The notes below the pieces were generated by a model, which saw nothing but the letters and a program-made list of their open reading frames with translations, ran no database searches and was not told the DNA's origin. DNA of 6,894 bases, taken from the NCBI GenBank assembly GCA_002352635.1, contig DEIT01000119.1, forward strand, positions 1-6,894, given 5' to 3'. Positions within the stretch are counted from its first letter, which is position 1. Each line of letters starts with the position of its first letter. Source of the DNA: Hyphomicrobiaceae bacterium UBA2767. Lineage in GTDB: Bacteria > Pseudomonadota > Alphaproteobacteria > Rhizobiales > Methyloligellaceae. The position numbers and the translations under genes are program-made. Positions 1 through 6,337 of the stretch are shown here, piece after piece.

Positions 1-1
1 C

Positions 2-121
2 CGCATGGGCACCGCATGGGATGTCGCCAACGCAGCTCTCTTCCTGGCGTCAGATGAAGCCAATTACATTACCGGCATAATCATTCCGGTTGACGGTGGT
101 CTTCTGGGCAGGCGTGGTTGA
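2..121 (+). CDS. Short-chain dehydrogenase/reductase (SDR), C-terminal fragment
   Basis: Only the last 39 codons and a TGA stop are inside the window; the frame is open at the left edge. The visible tail reads DVANAALFLASDEANYITG followed by a VDGG motif and ends GLLGRRG. The pattern 'D-V-A-x-x-x-x-F-L-A-S-D-x-A-x-Y-I-T-G ... V-D-G-G' is the usual C-terminal signature of classical NAD(P)-dependent SDR oxidoreductases, where it forms the last helix and the final beta strand of the Rossmann fold. The cofactor-binding and YxxxK catalytic motifs lie upstream of the window, so neither substrate nor cofactor can be inferred. The next gene starts 32 bp after this stop on the same strand, so the two are probably co-transcribed. 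Confidence 0.85.
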   Translation, partial: RMGTAWDVANAALFLASDEANYITGIIIPVDGGLLGRRG

Positions 122-143
122 TACGAGAGCGGAGGGGTAATGC

Positions 144-147
144 GGAG
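144..147 (+). promoter_or_regulatory. Ribosome binding site deciding the selO start
   Basis: GGAG lies 6 nt before the ATG at 154. The frame could be extended to a TTG at 118, but that codon overlaps the SDR stop and the extra 12 residues (MIRERRGNAEPA) do not resemble a SelO N-terminus. The purine-rich stretch GGAGGGGT at 131-138 lies too far from 154 and has no good start of its own in this frame, so ATG 154 is preferred. Confidence 0.6.
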
Positions 148-153
148 CCAGCG

Positions 154-1656
154 ATGAACGCACCTGAACGAGCAGATATCTTTTTTCCGTTCGACAACAG
201 TTATGCTCGGCTGCCCGACCGGTTTTTCGCCCGCCTCGACCCCGAACCGGTCTCCGCACCTCGCCTCATACGCGTGAACACGGACCTTGCCCATCTGCTC
301 GAACTTGATCCGGCTCAACTCGCATCACCTGAAGGCATCGAGGTCCTCGCAGGAAACCGTGTGCCAAAAGGTTCCGATCCTCTGGCCATGGCCTATGCCG
401 GGCACCAGTTTGGCAACTGGGTGCCGCAGCTGGGTGACGGGCGTGCAATCTTGCTTGGCGAAGTGGTCGGACACAATGGAATTCGCCGCGACATTCAGCT
501 CAAAGGGTCCGGCCGCACACCCTTCTCGCGCATGGGCGATGGCCGCGCCGTCCTCGGACCCATCTTACGCGAATATATTGTGGCCGAAGGAATGGCGGCC
601 CTCGGCGTTCCGACCACGCGCGCGCTGGCTGCCATTCTGACCGGCGAGAAAGTAGCGCGAGAGAAGTTTCTTCCAGGTGCTGTTTTAACCCGCGTCGCCC
701 AAAGCCATATCCGTGTCGGCACGTTCCAGTTTTTCGCCTCGCGTCGTGATGACGAGGCACTGCGGTTGCTTGCCGATCACGTCATCGAGCGGCACTATCC
801 AGACGCGGCCAATGCGGAGCGTCCTTACCTTGCCCTCCTGGAAAATGTCATCGCACGCCAAGCGGAACTTGTCGCACGCTGGCAATTGATCGGTTTCATC
901 CATGGCGTCATGAACACCGACAATATGTCCATCGCCGGGGAAACCATCGATTACGGTCCTTGCGCCTTCATGGATACCTACCACCCCGAGACCGTTTACA
1001 GTTCGATCGATCAAATGGGCCGCTACGCATACGCGAACCAGCCGGGCATCGCCCACTGGAACCTCGCGATTCTGGCGCAATGTCTGCTGCCACTGCTCGA
1101 TGAGAACCAGGAGAAGGCCATCGAGCCAGCGCAGGAAACCGTCGATAGGTTCCCCGGCCTCTATAATGATGCCTACCTTACAGGTTTGCGCGCCAAGCTC
1201 GGGCTGCGAGAAAAACGTGACGGTGACAAGGATCTGGCTGACGACCTTCTCAAGCGCATGGCTGAAAACGAGGCGGATTTCACGCTGACATTCCGCCACC
1301 TGAGCGATGCCGCAACGCTTCTGCCCACAGAAGCCGACGCGCCCGTGCGCGCGCTGTTCAACGAGGGAAACGCGTTCGATGCATGGGCCGAGTTGTGGCG
1401 CAAGAGGCTGGCACAGGAAGCCGGTGACGAGACCGAACGCGAGGCTGACATGCGCAGAGTCAACCCGGCCTTCATCCCGCGCAATCATCTTGTCGCCGAA
1501 GTGATCGAGGCAGCGGAAGAGCGCGAAGATTTCAAACCGTTTGAGGAGTTGATGTCCGTGCTGGCGACGCCGTTCGAGGGCCAGCCAGGCCGCGAACGAT
1601 TTACGTTGCCACCGCGGCCGGAGCAGGTCGTGCGCCAGACCTTCTGCGGGACGTAG
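154..1656 (+). CDS. selO: SelO protein adenylyltransferase (pseudokinase AMPylase, YdiU/UPF0061 family)
   Basis: This is a full-length SelO of 500 residues, close to the 480-500 usual in bacteria. The family transfers AMP from ATP to Ser, Thr or Tyr hydroxyls of proteins, using a kinase fold that binds ATP in a flipped orientation, and is linked to redox stress. Recalled active-site residues of the Pseudomonas syringae enzyme (K113, E136, R176, R183, D252, D262) all map here with a constant shift of +4. They become K117 in QLKGSG, E140 in LREYIVAEG, R180 and R187 in TRVAQSHIRVG, D256 with N257 in HGVMNTDNMS, and D266 in TIDYGP. The YAGHQFGNWVPQLGDGRA block at 81-98 is also characteristic. The C-terminus is TFCGT, so C498 is third from the end, where E. 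coli has its redox Cys and eukaryotic SelO its selenocysteine. The position matching E. coli Cys272 is Tyr282 here, while Cys270 sits just after YGP. No signal peptide or membrane segment is seen, so it is probably cytoplasmic. It follows the SDR gene by 32 bp. The family assignment is near certain; protein targets are unknown. Confidence 0.96.
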   Translation: MNAPERADIFFPFDNSYARLPDRFFARLDPEPVSAPRLIRVNTDLAHLLELDPAQLASPEGIEVLAGNRVPKGSDPLAMAYAGHQFGNWVPQLGDGRAILLGEVVGHNGIRRDIQLKGSGRTPFSRMGDGRAVLGPILREYIVAEGMAALGVPTTRALAAILTGEKVAREKFLPGAVLTRVAQSHIRVGTFQFFASRRDDEALRLLADHVIERHYPDAANAERPYLALLENVIARQAELVARWQLIGFIHGVMNTDNMSIAGETIDYGPCAFMDTYHPETVYSSIDQMGRYAYANQPGIAHWNLAILAQCLLPLLDENQEKAIEPAQETVDRFPGLYNDAYLTGLRAKLGLREKRDGDKDLADDLLKRMAENEADFTLTFRHLSDAATLLPTEADAPVRALFNEGNAFDAWAELWRKRLAQEAGDETEREADMRRVNPAFIPRNHLVAEVIEAAEEREDFKPFEELMSVLATPFEGQPGRERFTLPPRPEQVVRQTFCGT

Positions 1657-2146
1657 CTCGGAGTCTCATCCCTCCCGTCAATGCGCAAACCTGAGCGCAA
1701 AATGTGCTGATAAATGCATATTGGCCATTGCTTTCTTCATAACCTCCCTCATCGAACTGAACCGTATTCACAAAAAATGCTTCCTTCCAAACGGCATCAT
1801 GGCGAACAGGAAACCTGCCGTATTTCTGATGTGACGATGCTCGGGAAAAAACAACCAGAAGTAGAAAAATTATCTCCTATGCACTCTGAATACAGAAATG
1901 CTTAACCTTAGCGTGTGCTTGCTGTCCGCATACAACCGTCCCGGTTTGAATTGAATGCATCGGATGAAACGGATCACAGCGAGGAGAATCCGGATCATCG
2001 CCAAGGAAGCCGAACACGCTGCTCCGCGCGCCATTTCTGCAGCATTCGCGATACTGACGCCACCTGCTCAAGTCAAGCTGAGCTGTTTGTTTCAATCCTG
2101 GAGGGGCAGAGCCCTTCTAATATAGAGCTTTACGGGGGAAAAACCC
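1657..2146. other. Intergenic region without a convincing gene (control region of the chemoreceptor)
   Basis: These 490 bp hold short open frames (for example 1714-1905 and a GTG-started frame from 1915 running into the chemoreceptor gene). None has a recognisable product, a good ribosome site or GC-rich third positions. The part from about 1700 to 1910 is visibly richer in A and T than the flanking genes. A short hairpin with 5-bp arms TGCGC/GCGCA (1682-1686, 1695-1699) follows selO but has no T-run, so I do not call it a terminator. TAATAT at 2118-2123 resembles a -10 box, but no good -35 lies 16-18 nt before it. The region must carry the chemoreceptor promoter and could also hold a small RNA. 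Confidence 0.55.
2099..2119 (+). promoter_or_regulatory. Candidate leader hairpin upstream of the chemoreceptor gene
   Basis: The RNA form of 2099-2107 can pair with 2111-2119 over nine positions (seven Watson-Crick, two G-U) around an AGA triloop; the core is GGGC-AGA-GCCC. It ends 27 nt before the ATG at 2147 and is not followed by a T-run, so it is not a terminator. If transcription starts upstream of it, it would sit in the 5' leader. No role is established, and it overlaps the -10-like TAATAT, so only one of the two readings can be right. Confidence 0.3.
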
Positions 2147-4198
2147 ATGACATCCAAAGACACCGCAAAATCATTCAACCTTGTTGCTGCCTTCGCGAAT
2201 ATGAAGCTCAAGGTCAAGATCCTTCTCGGATTTTCTGTCGTGCTTGTGATGCTGGCCGCGGTATCCGCATATGGATATTACAGCTTCACCAAGGTGGCGC
2301 ACAACGTGGAAGTTTATTCTGAAAATGTCGAAGAAGCGGCTCTGGTCGCCGAAATCGAGGTACAGTTCCTCAGCCTGGAAGTCTACGCCGTTGAATATGC
2401 ACAGACGGGCGAATTGGCGCTCGCCGAAAAGGCGCAAAAGGTAAAAGAAAAACTGAACCATCTCATCACCGAGGCGATGAAACATGTGGTCGACCCGAAG
2501 GACACTGAGGTCCTGAAGGAAATCCAGCACGCCGCGGAAGTCTATGAGAAGGATTTTGACGAGTCAGTCCATCTCAACACTGAGTTCAAGACCCTCGTGG
2601 ACGAGAAGCTCCATCCGGTCGGAGACAAATTTATCCAGGATCTCGATCACATACAGAAACTGTTCATCGCGGAGGGCAATGCCGACGCCAAGACCTTTGT
2701 GGATACAGCGATGCGCCAAACCCTAACGGCACGGCTTTATTCAAACACGGCTCTTGGTGCTTACGACAAAACTGCCTTTGACAAGGCTGAGCATGAATTC
2801 AGCCAGATCGGTGTCACGCTCAAGGCGCTTGGAAAGGCCGCCCATACGCCGGAGGAAATCAAGCTCCACAAGGAAATGACAGAGCTGCTGGCCACCTACA
2901 AGGCGAGCTTTGAAGCAGCTGCCGCGGATAAGCAGAAGCTGGACAAGCTTGTCCATGGCGAGATGGCCGAGCAGGCAGGGATTATTCTCAAGGACGCGAA
3001 AGCGCTTAGCGAAAAACTCGTCGCCAATGAGAACCGTATTCGCGAAATGACTTTCGGGGAAATTCAGACCGCGGAATACAGCATGGCTGGTGTCGGTATC
3101 GCCGGCGTGGTGTTTGGCGTCATAATTTCCTTGCTGCTGGGCACGTTCCTGTCCAGGCCAATTATCGGAATGACCGCGGCCATGATGCGGCTCTCGGATG
3201 GTGATCTGGAGGCGGAAATTCCGGCTCAGGGCCGCAAGGACGAAATCGGCGAGATGGCGGGGTCAGTTCAGGTGTTCAAGGAGAACGCAATCCGCAACAG
3301 GCAGCTCGAAGCCGATCAGGAAGAGCAGCAACGGCAAGCAGAGAAAGAAAAACGCGATCTCATGAACAAGCTGGCCGATGACTTCGACGCCAGCGTCGGC
3401 GGTATTGTCGAAACCGTATCGTCGGCTTCGGCTGAGCTTAACAGCACGGCTCAATCAATGGCCAGCATTGCCGAAGAGACGAGCAGCCAGGCCAATTCCG
3501 TTGCCGCGGCCTCCGAAGAGGCTTCGACGAATGTGCAGACAGTCGCGTCGGCAACGGAGGAGATGTCCAACTCCATTCGTGAGATCAACCAACAGGTCGC
3601 CGATGCATCTCAAGCCTCGAAAAAGGCGGTTGAGGATGTTGCGAATACGGCCACGCAAATAGAAACCCTTGCGGCCACGACCGACAAGATTGGTGAGGTG
3701 GTTTCCATGATCTCGGACATCGCCGAGCAGACCAATCTCCTTGCCCTGAACGCGACGATTGAATCCGCACGCGCAGGCGAGGCCGGCAAGGGGTTTGCGG
3801 TTGTGGCAAGTGAGGTGAAGGCACTGGCAAATGAGACGGCCAAGGCGACGGAAGGCATCTCCGAGCTTATTACCGAGGTGCAGGCCCAAACCAAGACGTC
3901 AGTTAGTGCAATTGCGGATATCGGTACGGTCATCACCCGGCTTGAAGAGACTTCGACCGCCATCGCTGCGGCAATGGAGGAGCAAGGCGCAACCACACAG
4001 GAGGTCGCCCGCAATGTCTCCGAAGCTGCATCGGGTACGCAGGAAGTTACAGCCAATATCGCTGGCGTGACCCAGGCCTCACAGGAAGCCGGCACAGCCG
4101 CAAGTCAGGTTACTTCCGCGTCAGCAGAACTTTCCAAGCAATCGGAGATGATGAAGACGGAGGTTGGCAAATTTCTCCAACAGGTCCGGGCGGCCTGA
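2147..4198 (+). CDS. Methyl-accepting chemotaxis protein with a large helical periplasmic sensor domain
   Basis: This 683-residue transmembrane chemoreceptor should signal through CheW and CheA to the flagellar motor. A cytoplasmic N-terminus is followed by membrane helix 1 at about 24-44 and a periplasmic region of about 268 residues (45-312) predicted to be almost all helical. Membrane helix 2 spans about 313-335, HAMP about 337-389 (RPIIGMTAAMMRLSDGDLEA), and a charged Glu/Gln/Lys linker 385-410. The methyl-accepting domain runs to the end, with the conserved hairpin tip at about 524-562 (IAEQTNLLALNATIESARAG, GFAVVASEVKALA). Likely methylation pairs are E443/E444, E457/E458 and E471/E472, spaced 14 residues apart, and E611/E612. 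The size and helical character of the sensor fit an HBM (helical bimodular) or other long four-helix domain rather than Cache or PAS; the ligand cannot be read off. There is no C-terminal NWETF-like CheR tether. ATG 2147 has GGGGGA at 2134-2139; the internal Met19 has no ribosome site. No chemotaxis genes adjoin it, so it is an orphan receptor. Confidence 0.95.
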   Translation: MTSKDTAKSFNLVAAFANMKLKVKILLGFSVVLVMLAAVSAYGYYSFTKVAHNVEVYSENVEEAALVAEIEVQFLSLEVYAVEYAQTGELALAEKAQKVKEKLNHLITEAMKHVVDPKDTEVLKEIQHAAEVYEKDFDESVHLNTEFKTLVDEKLHPVGDKFIQDLDHIQKLFIAEGNADAKTFVDTAMRQTLTARLYSNTALGAYDKTAFDKAEHEFSQIGVTLKALGKAAHTPEEIKLHKEMTELLATYKASFEAAAADKQKLDKLVHGEMAEQAGIILKDAKALSEKLVANENRIREMTFGEIQTAEYSMAGVGIAGVVFGVIISLLLGTFLSRPIIGMTAAMMRLSDGDLEAEIPAQGRKDEIGEMAGSVQVFKENAIRNRQLEADQEEQQRQAEKEKRDLMNKLADDFDASVGGIVETVSSASAELNSTAQSMASIAEETSSQANSVAAASEEASTNVQTVASATEEMSNSIREINQQVADASQASKKAVEDVANTATQIETLAATTDKIGEVVSMISDIAEQTNLLALNATIESARAGEAGKGFAVVASEVKALANETAKATEGISELITEVQAQTKTSVSAIADIGTVITRLEETSTAIAAAMEEQGATTQEVARNVSEAASGTQEVTANIAGVTQASQEAGTAASQVTSASAELSKQSEMMKTEVGKFLQQVRAA

Positions 4199-4230
4199 CA
4201 TCTGCCATATTGTTCAATTCGCTATCCAAG

Positions 4231-4262
4231 CCGGGCCCCAGAAATGGGGCCCGGTTTTTTTT
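4231..4262 (+). terminator. Strong intrinsic terminator of the chemoreceptor gene
   Basis: A perfect 9-bp GC-only stem (CCGGGCCCC at 4231-4239, GGGGCCCGG at 4246-4254) encloses the loop AGAAAT and is followed by eight T residues (4255-4262). It begins 33 bp after the chemoreceptor stop. The T-run is only on the plus-strand side; on the minus strand the stem is followed by CTTGG, so it is a poor terminator for the convergent TetR gene, although the hairpin could still slow read-through. Confidence 0.95.
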
Positions 4263-4297
4263 GGTACGATTCCGGCCGGATGCAGACCTTGAGCGTT

Positions 4298-4969
4298 TTA
4301 CGCCGTCAGATACCCCATAATTATTTCACGGACGTGTTTGCGCCGCGCCGCGAGCCATTCAGCATCCGTTAGATCCTCGCCGAAGGTGATCGAAAGGGTA
4401 TGCTTGTTGGAAATGTGCAAATAGCTCAGCGAAAGAATGGAGATATAGAGCTGAACAGGGTCTACGTTTTCCCGGAAAGTCCCCTGTTTCTGCCCTTCGC
4501 GCAAAAGCGTTTTGATGGACTTCACCAACGGCATTGCGCGTTGCGGGACGACTTTGGAGCGGCGCAGGAATCTGCCCTGCTGGATGTTCTCAATACCGAT
4601 CATATTGATGAACTCCTGATGTGAAAGCATGTGGTCGTAGGTAAATTCAAGCAGCGCCGCCATACCTTCCATGGGTCCGAGATGCAGGAGATCCAGCTTC
4701 TCTTCCTCCGCTCGCAATTGCGCATATACATGCTCAAGGACTGCTAGATAGATCCCCTCCTTGTTGCCAAAATAGTGGTAGAGCATGCGAATGTTGCATT
4801 CGGCACGCGCGGCTATTTGGGCCGTTCGCGCACCGCCGAAACCTTTTTCGCAGAATTCAGCAAGCGCCGCCTGCAACACCCTCTCACGTGTTGCCGCTGC
4901 ATCGCGCCGGCGGTAAGGCACCGCTCTCGGCGGGCGGGTTTTCTGAGTTGCGGCGGCCATTCGAGCCAT
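4298..4969 (-). CDS. TetR/AcrR-family transcriptional regulator, divergent to the BMP transporter operon
   Basis: At 223 residues the length is normal for the family. The N-terminal DNA-binding domain covers about 23-78: helix 1 in TRERVLQAALAEFCEKG, then the helix-turn-helix RTAQIAARAECNIRMLYHYF and the typical continuation GNKEGIYLAVL. The basic, alanine-rich first 22 residues are a flexible extension. The C-terminal part (about 95-223) is the ligand and dimer domain. Its I-E-N-x-x-x-G-R-F-L stretch at 126-135 recalls a subset of TetR proteins with a TetR_C_29-like domain, but this is from memory. ATG 4969 has GAGGGGAA on the minus strand (4982 down to 4975), 6 nt upstream. It stands head to head with the BMP transporter gene across 216 bp, so it most likely represses that operon and itself, with the imported compound or a product as inducer. 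It is convergent with the chemoreceptor gene. Confidence 0.93.
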   Translation of the reverse strand: MARMAAATQKTRPPRAVPYRRRDAAATRERVLQAALAEFCEKGFGGARTAQIAARAECNIRMLYHYFGNKEGIYLAVLEHVYAQLRAEEEKLDLLHLGPMEGMAALLEFTYDHMLSHQEFINMIGIENIQQGRFLRRSKVVPQRAMPLVKSIKTLLREGQKQGTFRENVDPVQLYISILSLSYLHISNKHTLSITFGEDLTDAEWLAARRKHVREIIMGYLTA

Positions 4970-5025
4970 GCCTGTTCCCCTCGCTTGAGTGCTTCAGCGT
5001 GAATCGCATTGACTCCCAAAGCAAC

Positions 5026-5047
5026 AAGTAAGAGACTAATTACTTAC
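5026..5047. promoter_or_regulatory. Candidate TetR operator (inverted repeat)
   Basis: AAGTAA (5026-5031) and TTACTT (5040-5045) form an exact inverted repeat with an 8-bp spacer. In an overlapping register GTAAG (5028-5032) mirrors CTTAC (5043-5047), and TAATTA sits near the middle. The 20-bp span fits the usual size of TetR-family operators, and it lies in the divergent spacer 12 bp downstream of the -35-like TTGACT, where a bound dimer would block transcription. The site is AT-rich, so chance symmetry remains possible. Confidence 0.45.
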
Positions 5048-5173
5048 GAATTTAGGGTCGGAAACGCAATGGCGCCACAAGGAGAAACTTCCACAGACGT
5101 CAGATTTTAGCGGTTCTGTTTCTGTAAAACTACGGCTAACCGGTTTCAATCCTGTAGCCGCGTCAGAAAGTCC

Positions 5174-5180
5174 AGGGAGG
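5174..5180 (+). promoter_or_regulatory. Strong ribosome binding site of the BMP-protein gene
   Basis: AGGGAGG ends 5 nt before the ATG at 5186 and is nearly ideal, as expected for an abundant periplasmic binding protein. It fixes the start of that gene. The downstream permease start, by contrast, has no close Shine-Dalgarno sequence. Confidence 0.85.
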
Positions 5181-5185
5181 AAACG

Positions 5186-6313
5186 ATGTCAGTCACTTGC
5201 CCAATCTCGCGCCGCAATGTCCTTCGCCACGGCGGCAATATCGTCGCGGCCAGCGCACTCTTTTCCATATTGCCAACGATGGCGTCGGCAGCCAAGCCGG
5301 TTACTGTCGGCTTTATCTATGTGGGGCCGCGTCAGGACTTCGGCTGGAACCAGTCTCACTGGGATGCCGCCAAAAAGATCGCCAAACTGGACAATGTGAA
5401 AGTGGTCGAACAGGAAAACGTGCCTGAGACGGCTGAAGTCGAAAAGGTGATGCAAAGCATGATCCAGTTGGATGGTGCAAAGGTCATCATGGCAACCTCC
5501 TTTGGCTACTGGAAGAGCATCAAGAAGATGGCCAAGAAGTATCCGGATGTGCTGTTCACGCATATCGGCGCCATCTGGAAACCGGGCGATCCTGAAAACG
5601 TCATAGGCTATCGCGGTTATATGGAAGAGCCGCACTATCTGTGCGGCATCGCCGCCGGCCGGATGACAAAGAGCAACAAGATCGGCTTTATCGGATCCAA
5701 GCCGCTCTATTTCATCTTCAACAACTGCAACGGATTTATTCTGGGTGCCCGATCGGTAAATCCCAAAGTCAGCTGCAATGTTGTCATCACCGGCGAGTGG
5801 AACAACCCGGTCAAGGAGGCCGAGACCACCAACAGCCTCATCGATCAGGGCTGCGATGTCATCATCGCCAATGTTGACAGCTCCAAGGTTGCCATCGAGA
5901 CCGCCGAACGCCGCGGCGTCTTCAGCTGCGGTTATCATTCCGATTGCAGCTCGCTTGCGCCCAAGGGGTTCCTGACAGGTGCTGAATGGAACTGGGCGTC
6001 GGCCGCCGACTTTGTCGAAGCGTGGCGGACGGGTGGAAAGTATCCGAATTTGCTGCGTGGTGGTTTCAAGAAAGACATGGTGGCGATCAGCCCGTTCGGC
6101 AATGCGCTTCCGCAAAATGTTCGTGAAGAAATCCTCAAAGCCAAGCAGGGTTTCATGGACGACAGCCTGAAACTCTACAAGGGACCGTTGAAGGACAACG
6201 AAGGCAAGATGATCCTCAATGACGGTCAGGTGATCGACAATGAGGATACGAAATTCAAGCTTGGCGTGCGCTTCTTCGTCGAGGGCGCCATCGGCAAAAC
6301 CGGCCTGAACTAG
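5186..6313 (+). CDS. BMP-family ABC transporter substrate-binding protein (nucleoside-type importer), probable Tat export
   Basis: This 375-residue protein has an N-terminal signal with a twin-arginine motif, S-R-R-N-V-L-R at 8-14. A weakly hydrophobic segment and an A-S-A site after residue 35 follow, so export by Tat as a soluble periplasmic protein is likely. There is no lipobox; Cys5 lies before the twin arginine. The mature part is a BMP (basic membrane protein, PnrA-like) binding protein. GFIYVGP at 42-48 and DFGWNQSHWDAA at 51-62 match the family's D-x-x-[F/W]-N-Q motif, EVEKVMQSMI lies at 84-93, and GYHSD at 249-253 stands where PnrA-type proteins have G-V-D-S-D-Q. EWNW is at 267-270. 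Known members bind nucleosides or related small molecules; the changed GYHSD site means the ligand should not be assumed. The mature protein has six cysteines (153, 181, 197, 223, 248, 254), unusually many for this family in my experience. It is the first gene of the transporter operon, has a very strong ribosome site, and is followed 39 bp later by a matching permease. Confidence 0.93.
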   Translation: MSVTCPISRRNVLRHGGNIVAASALFSILPTMASAAKPVTVGFIYVGPRQDFGWNQSHWDAAKKIAKLDNVKVVEQENVPETAEVEKVMQSMIQLDGAKVIMATSFGYWKSIKKMAKKYPDVLFTHIGAIWKPGDPENVIGYRGYMEEPHYLCGIAAGRMTKSNKIGFIGSKPLYFIFNNCNGFILGARSVNPKVSCNVVITGEWNNPVKEAETTNSLIDQGCDVIIANVDSSKVAIETAERRGVFSCGYHSDCSSLAPKGFLTGAEWNWASAADFVEAWRTGGKYPNLLRGGFKKDMVAISPFGNALPQNVREEILKAKQGFMDDSLKLYKGPLKDNEGKMILNDGQVIDNEDTKFKLGVRFFVEGAIGKTGLN

Positions 6314-6337
6314 GCACGGCTGCAACGGGGGAAGTCA

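Larger units (their letters stand above)
4970..5185. promoter_or_regulatory. Divergent promoter region between the TetR gene and the transporter operon
   Basis: This 216-bp spacer must hold promoters for both directions. TTGACT at 5009-5014 is a fair -35 box for the rightward promoter, but the -10 at normal spacing is poor, so the start cannot be fixed. An inverted repeat lies at 5026-5047 (separate entry). Closer to the transporter gene are the palindrome AACCGGTT (5138-5145) and two possible leader stems that cannot form together in a simple fold: CGGTT 5111-5115 with AACCG 5138-5142, and CGGCTA 5133-5138 with TAGCCG 5155-5160. A 13-codon open frame (5069-5110, MAPQGETSTDVRF) has a weak GGAA in front. 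None matches a riboswitch class I recognise. Confidence 0.65.

Noticed and set aside
685..1488. 267-codon open frame on the minus strand inside selO
   Set aside because: It is antisense to strongly conserved SelO motifs, with no family resemblance of its own; a shadow of GC-rich codon usage.
1682..1699. Hairpin after selO as terminator
   Set aside because: The stem is only 5 bp with an 8-nt loop and no T-run follows on either strand.
1722..1736. Possible sigma-54 -24/-12 promoter (TTGGCCATTGCTTT)
   Set aside because: The GG and GC elements are too close together for the fixed sigma-54 spacing.
1903..1912. TTAACC-type half site resembling a CtrA box (at about 1903-1912)
   Set aside because: The second half (TTAA-N7-TTAAC) is missing, so it is not a supportable CtrA site.
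1961..1997. Three copies of CGGAT, two of them as CGGATCA 21 bp apart, upstream of the chemoreceptor
   Set aside because: The units are too short and irregularly spaced to separate from chance, and they match no binding motif I recognise.
2089..2100. Exact 12-mer GTTTCAATCCTG also present at 5143-5154, each shortly upstream of a gene start
   Set aside because: About one or two chance repeats of this length on the same strand are expected in a window of this size, the distances to the ATGs differ (47 and 32 nt), and the flanks are unrelated. The likeness to a CRISPR repeat fragment is coincidental; there is no array.
1915..2322. Plus-strand GTG-started open frame overlapping the chemoreceptor start
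   Set aside because: The product resembles no known family, there is no good ribosome site, and its end is an out-of-frame reading of the chemoreceptor.
5189..6325. Very long open frame (378 codons) on the minus strand opposite the BMP gene
   Set aside because: Its codons mirror the GC-rich third positions of the real gene, the product has no recognisable domain, and the plus-strand frame has clear family motifs and a strong ribosome site.
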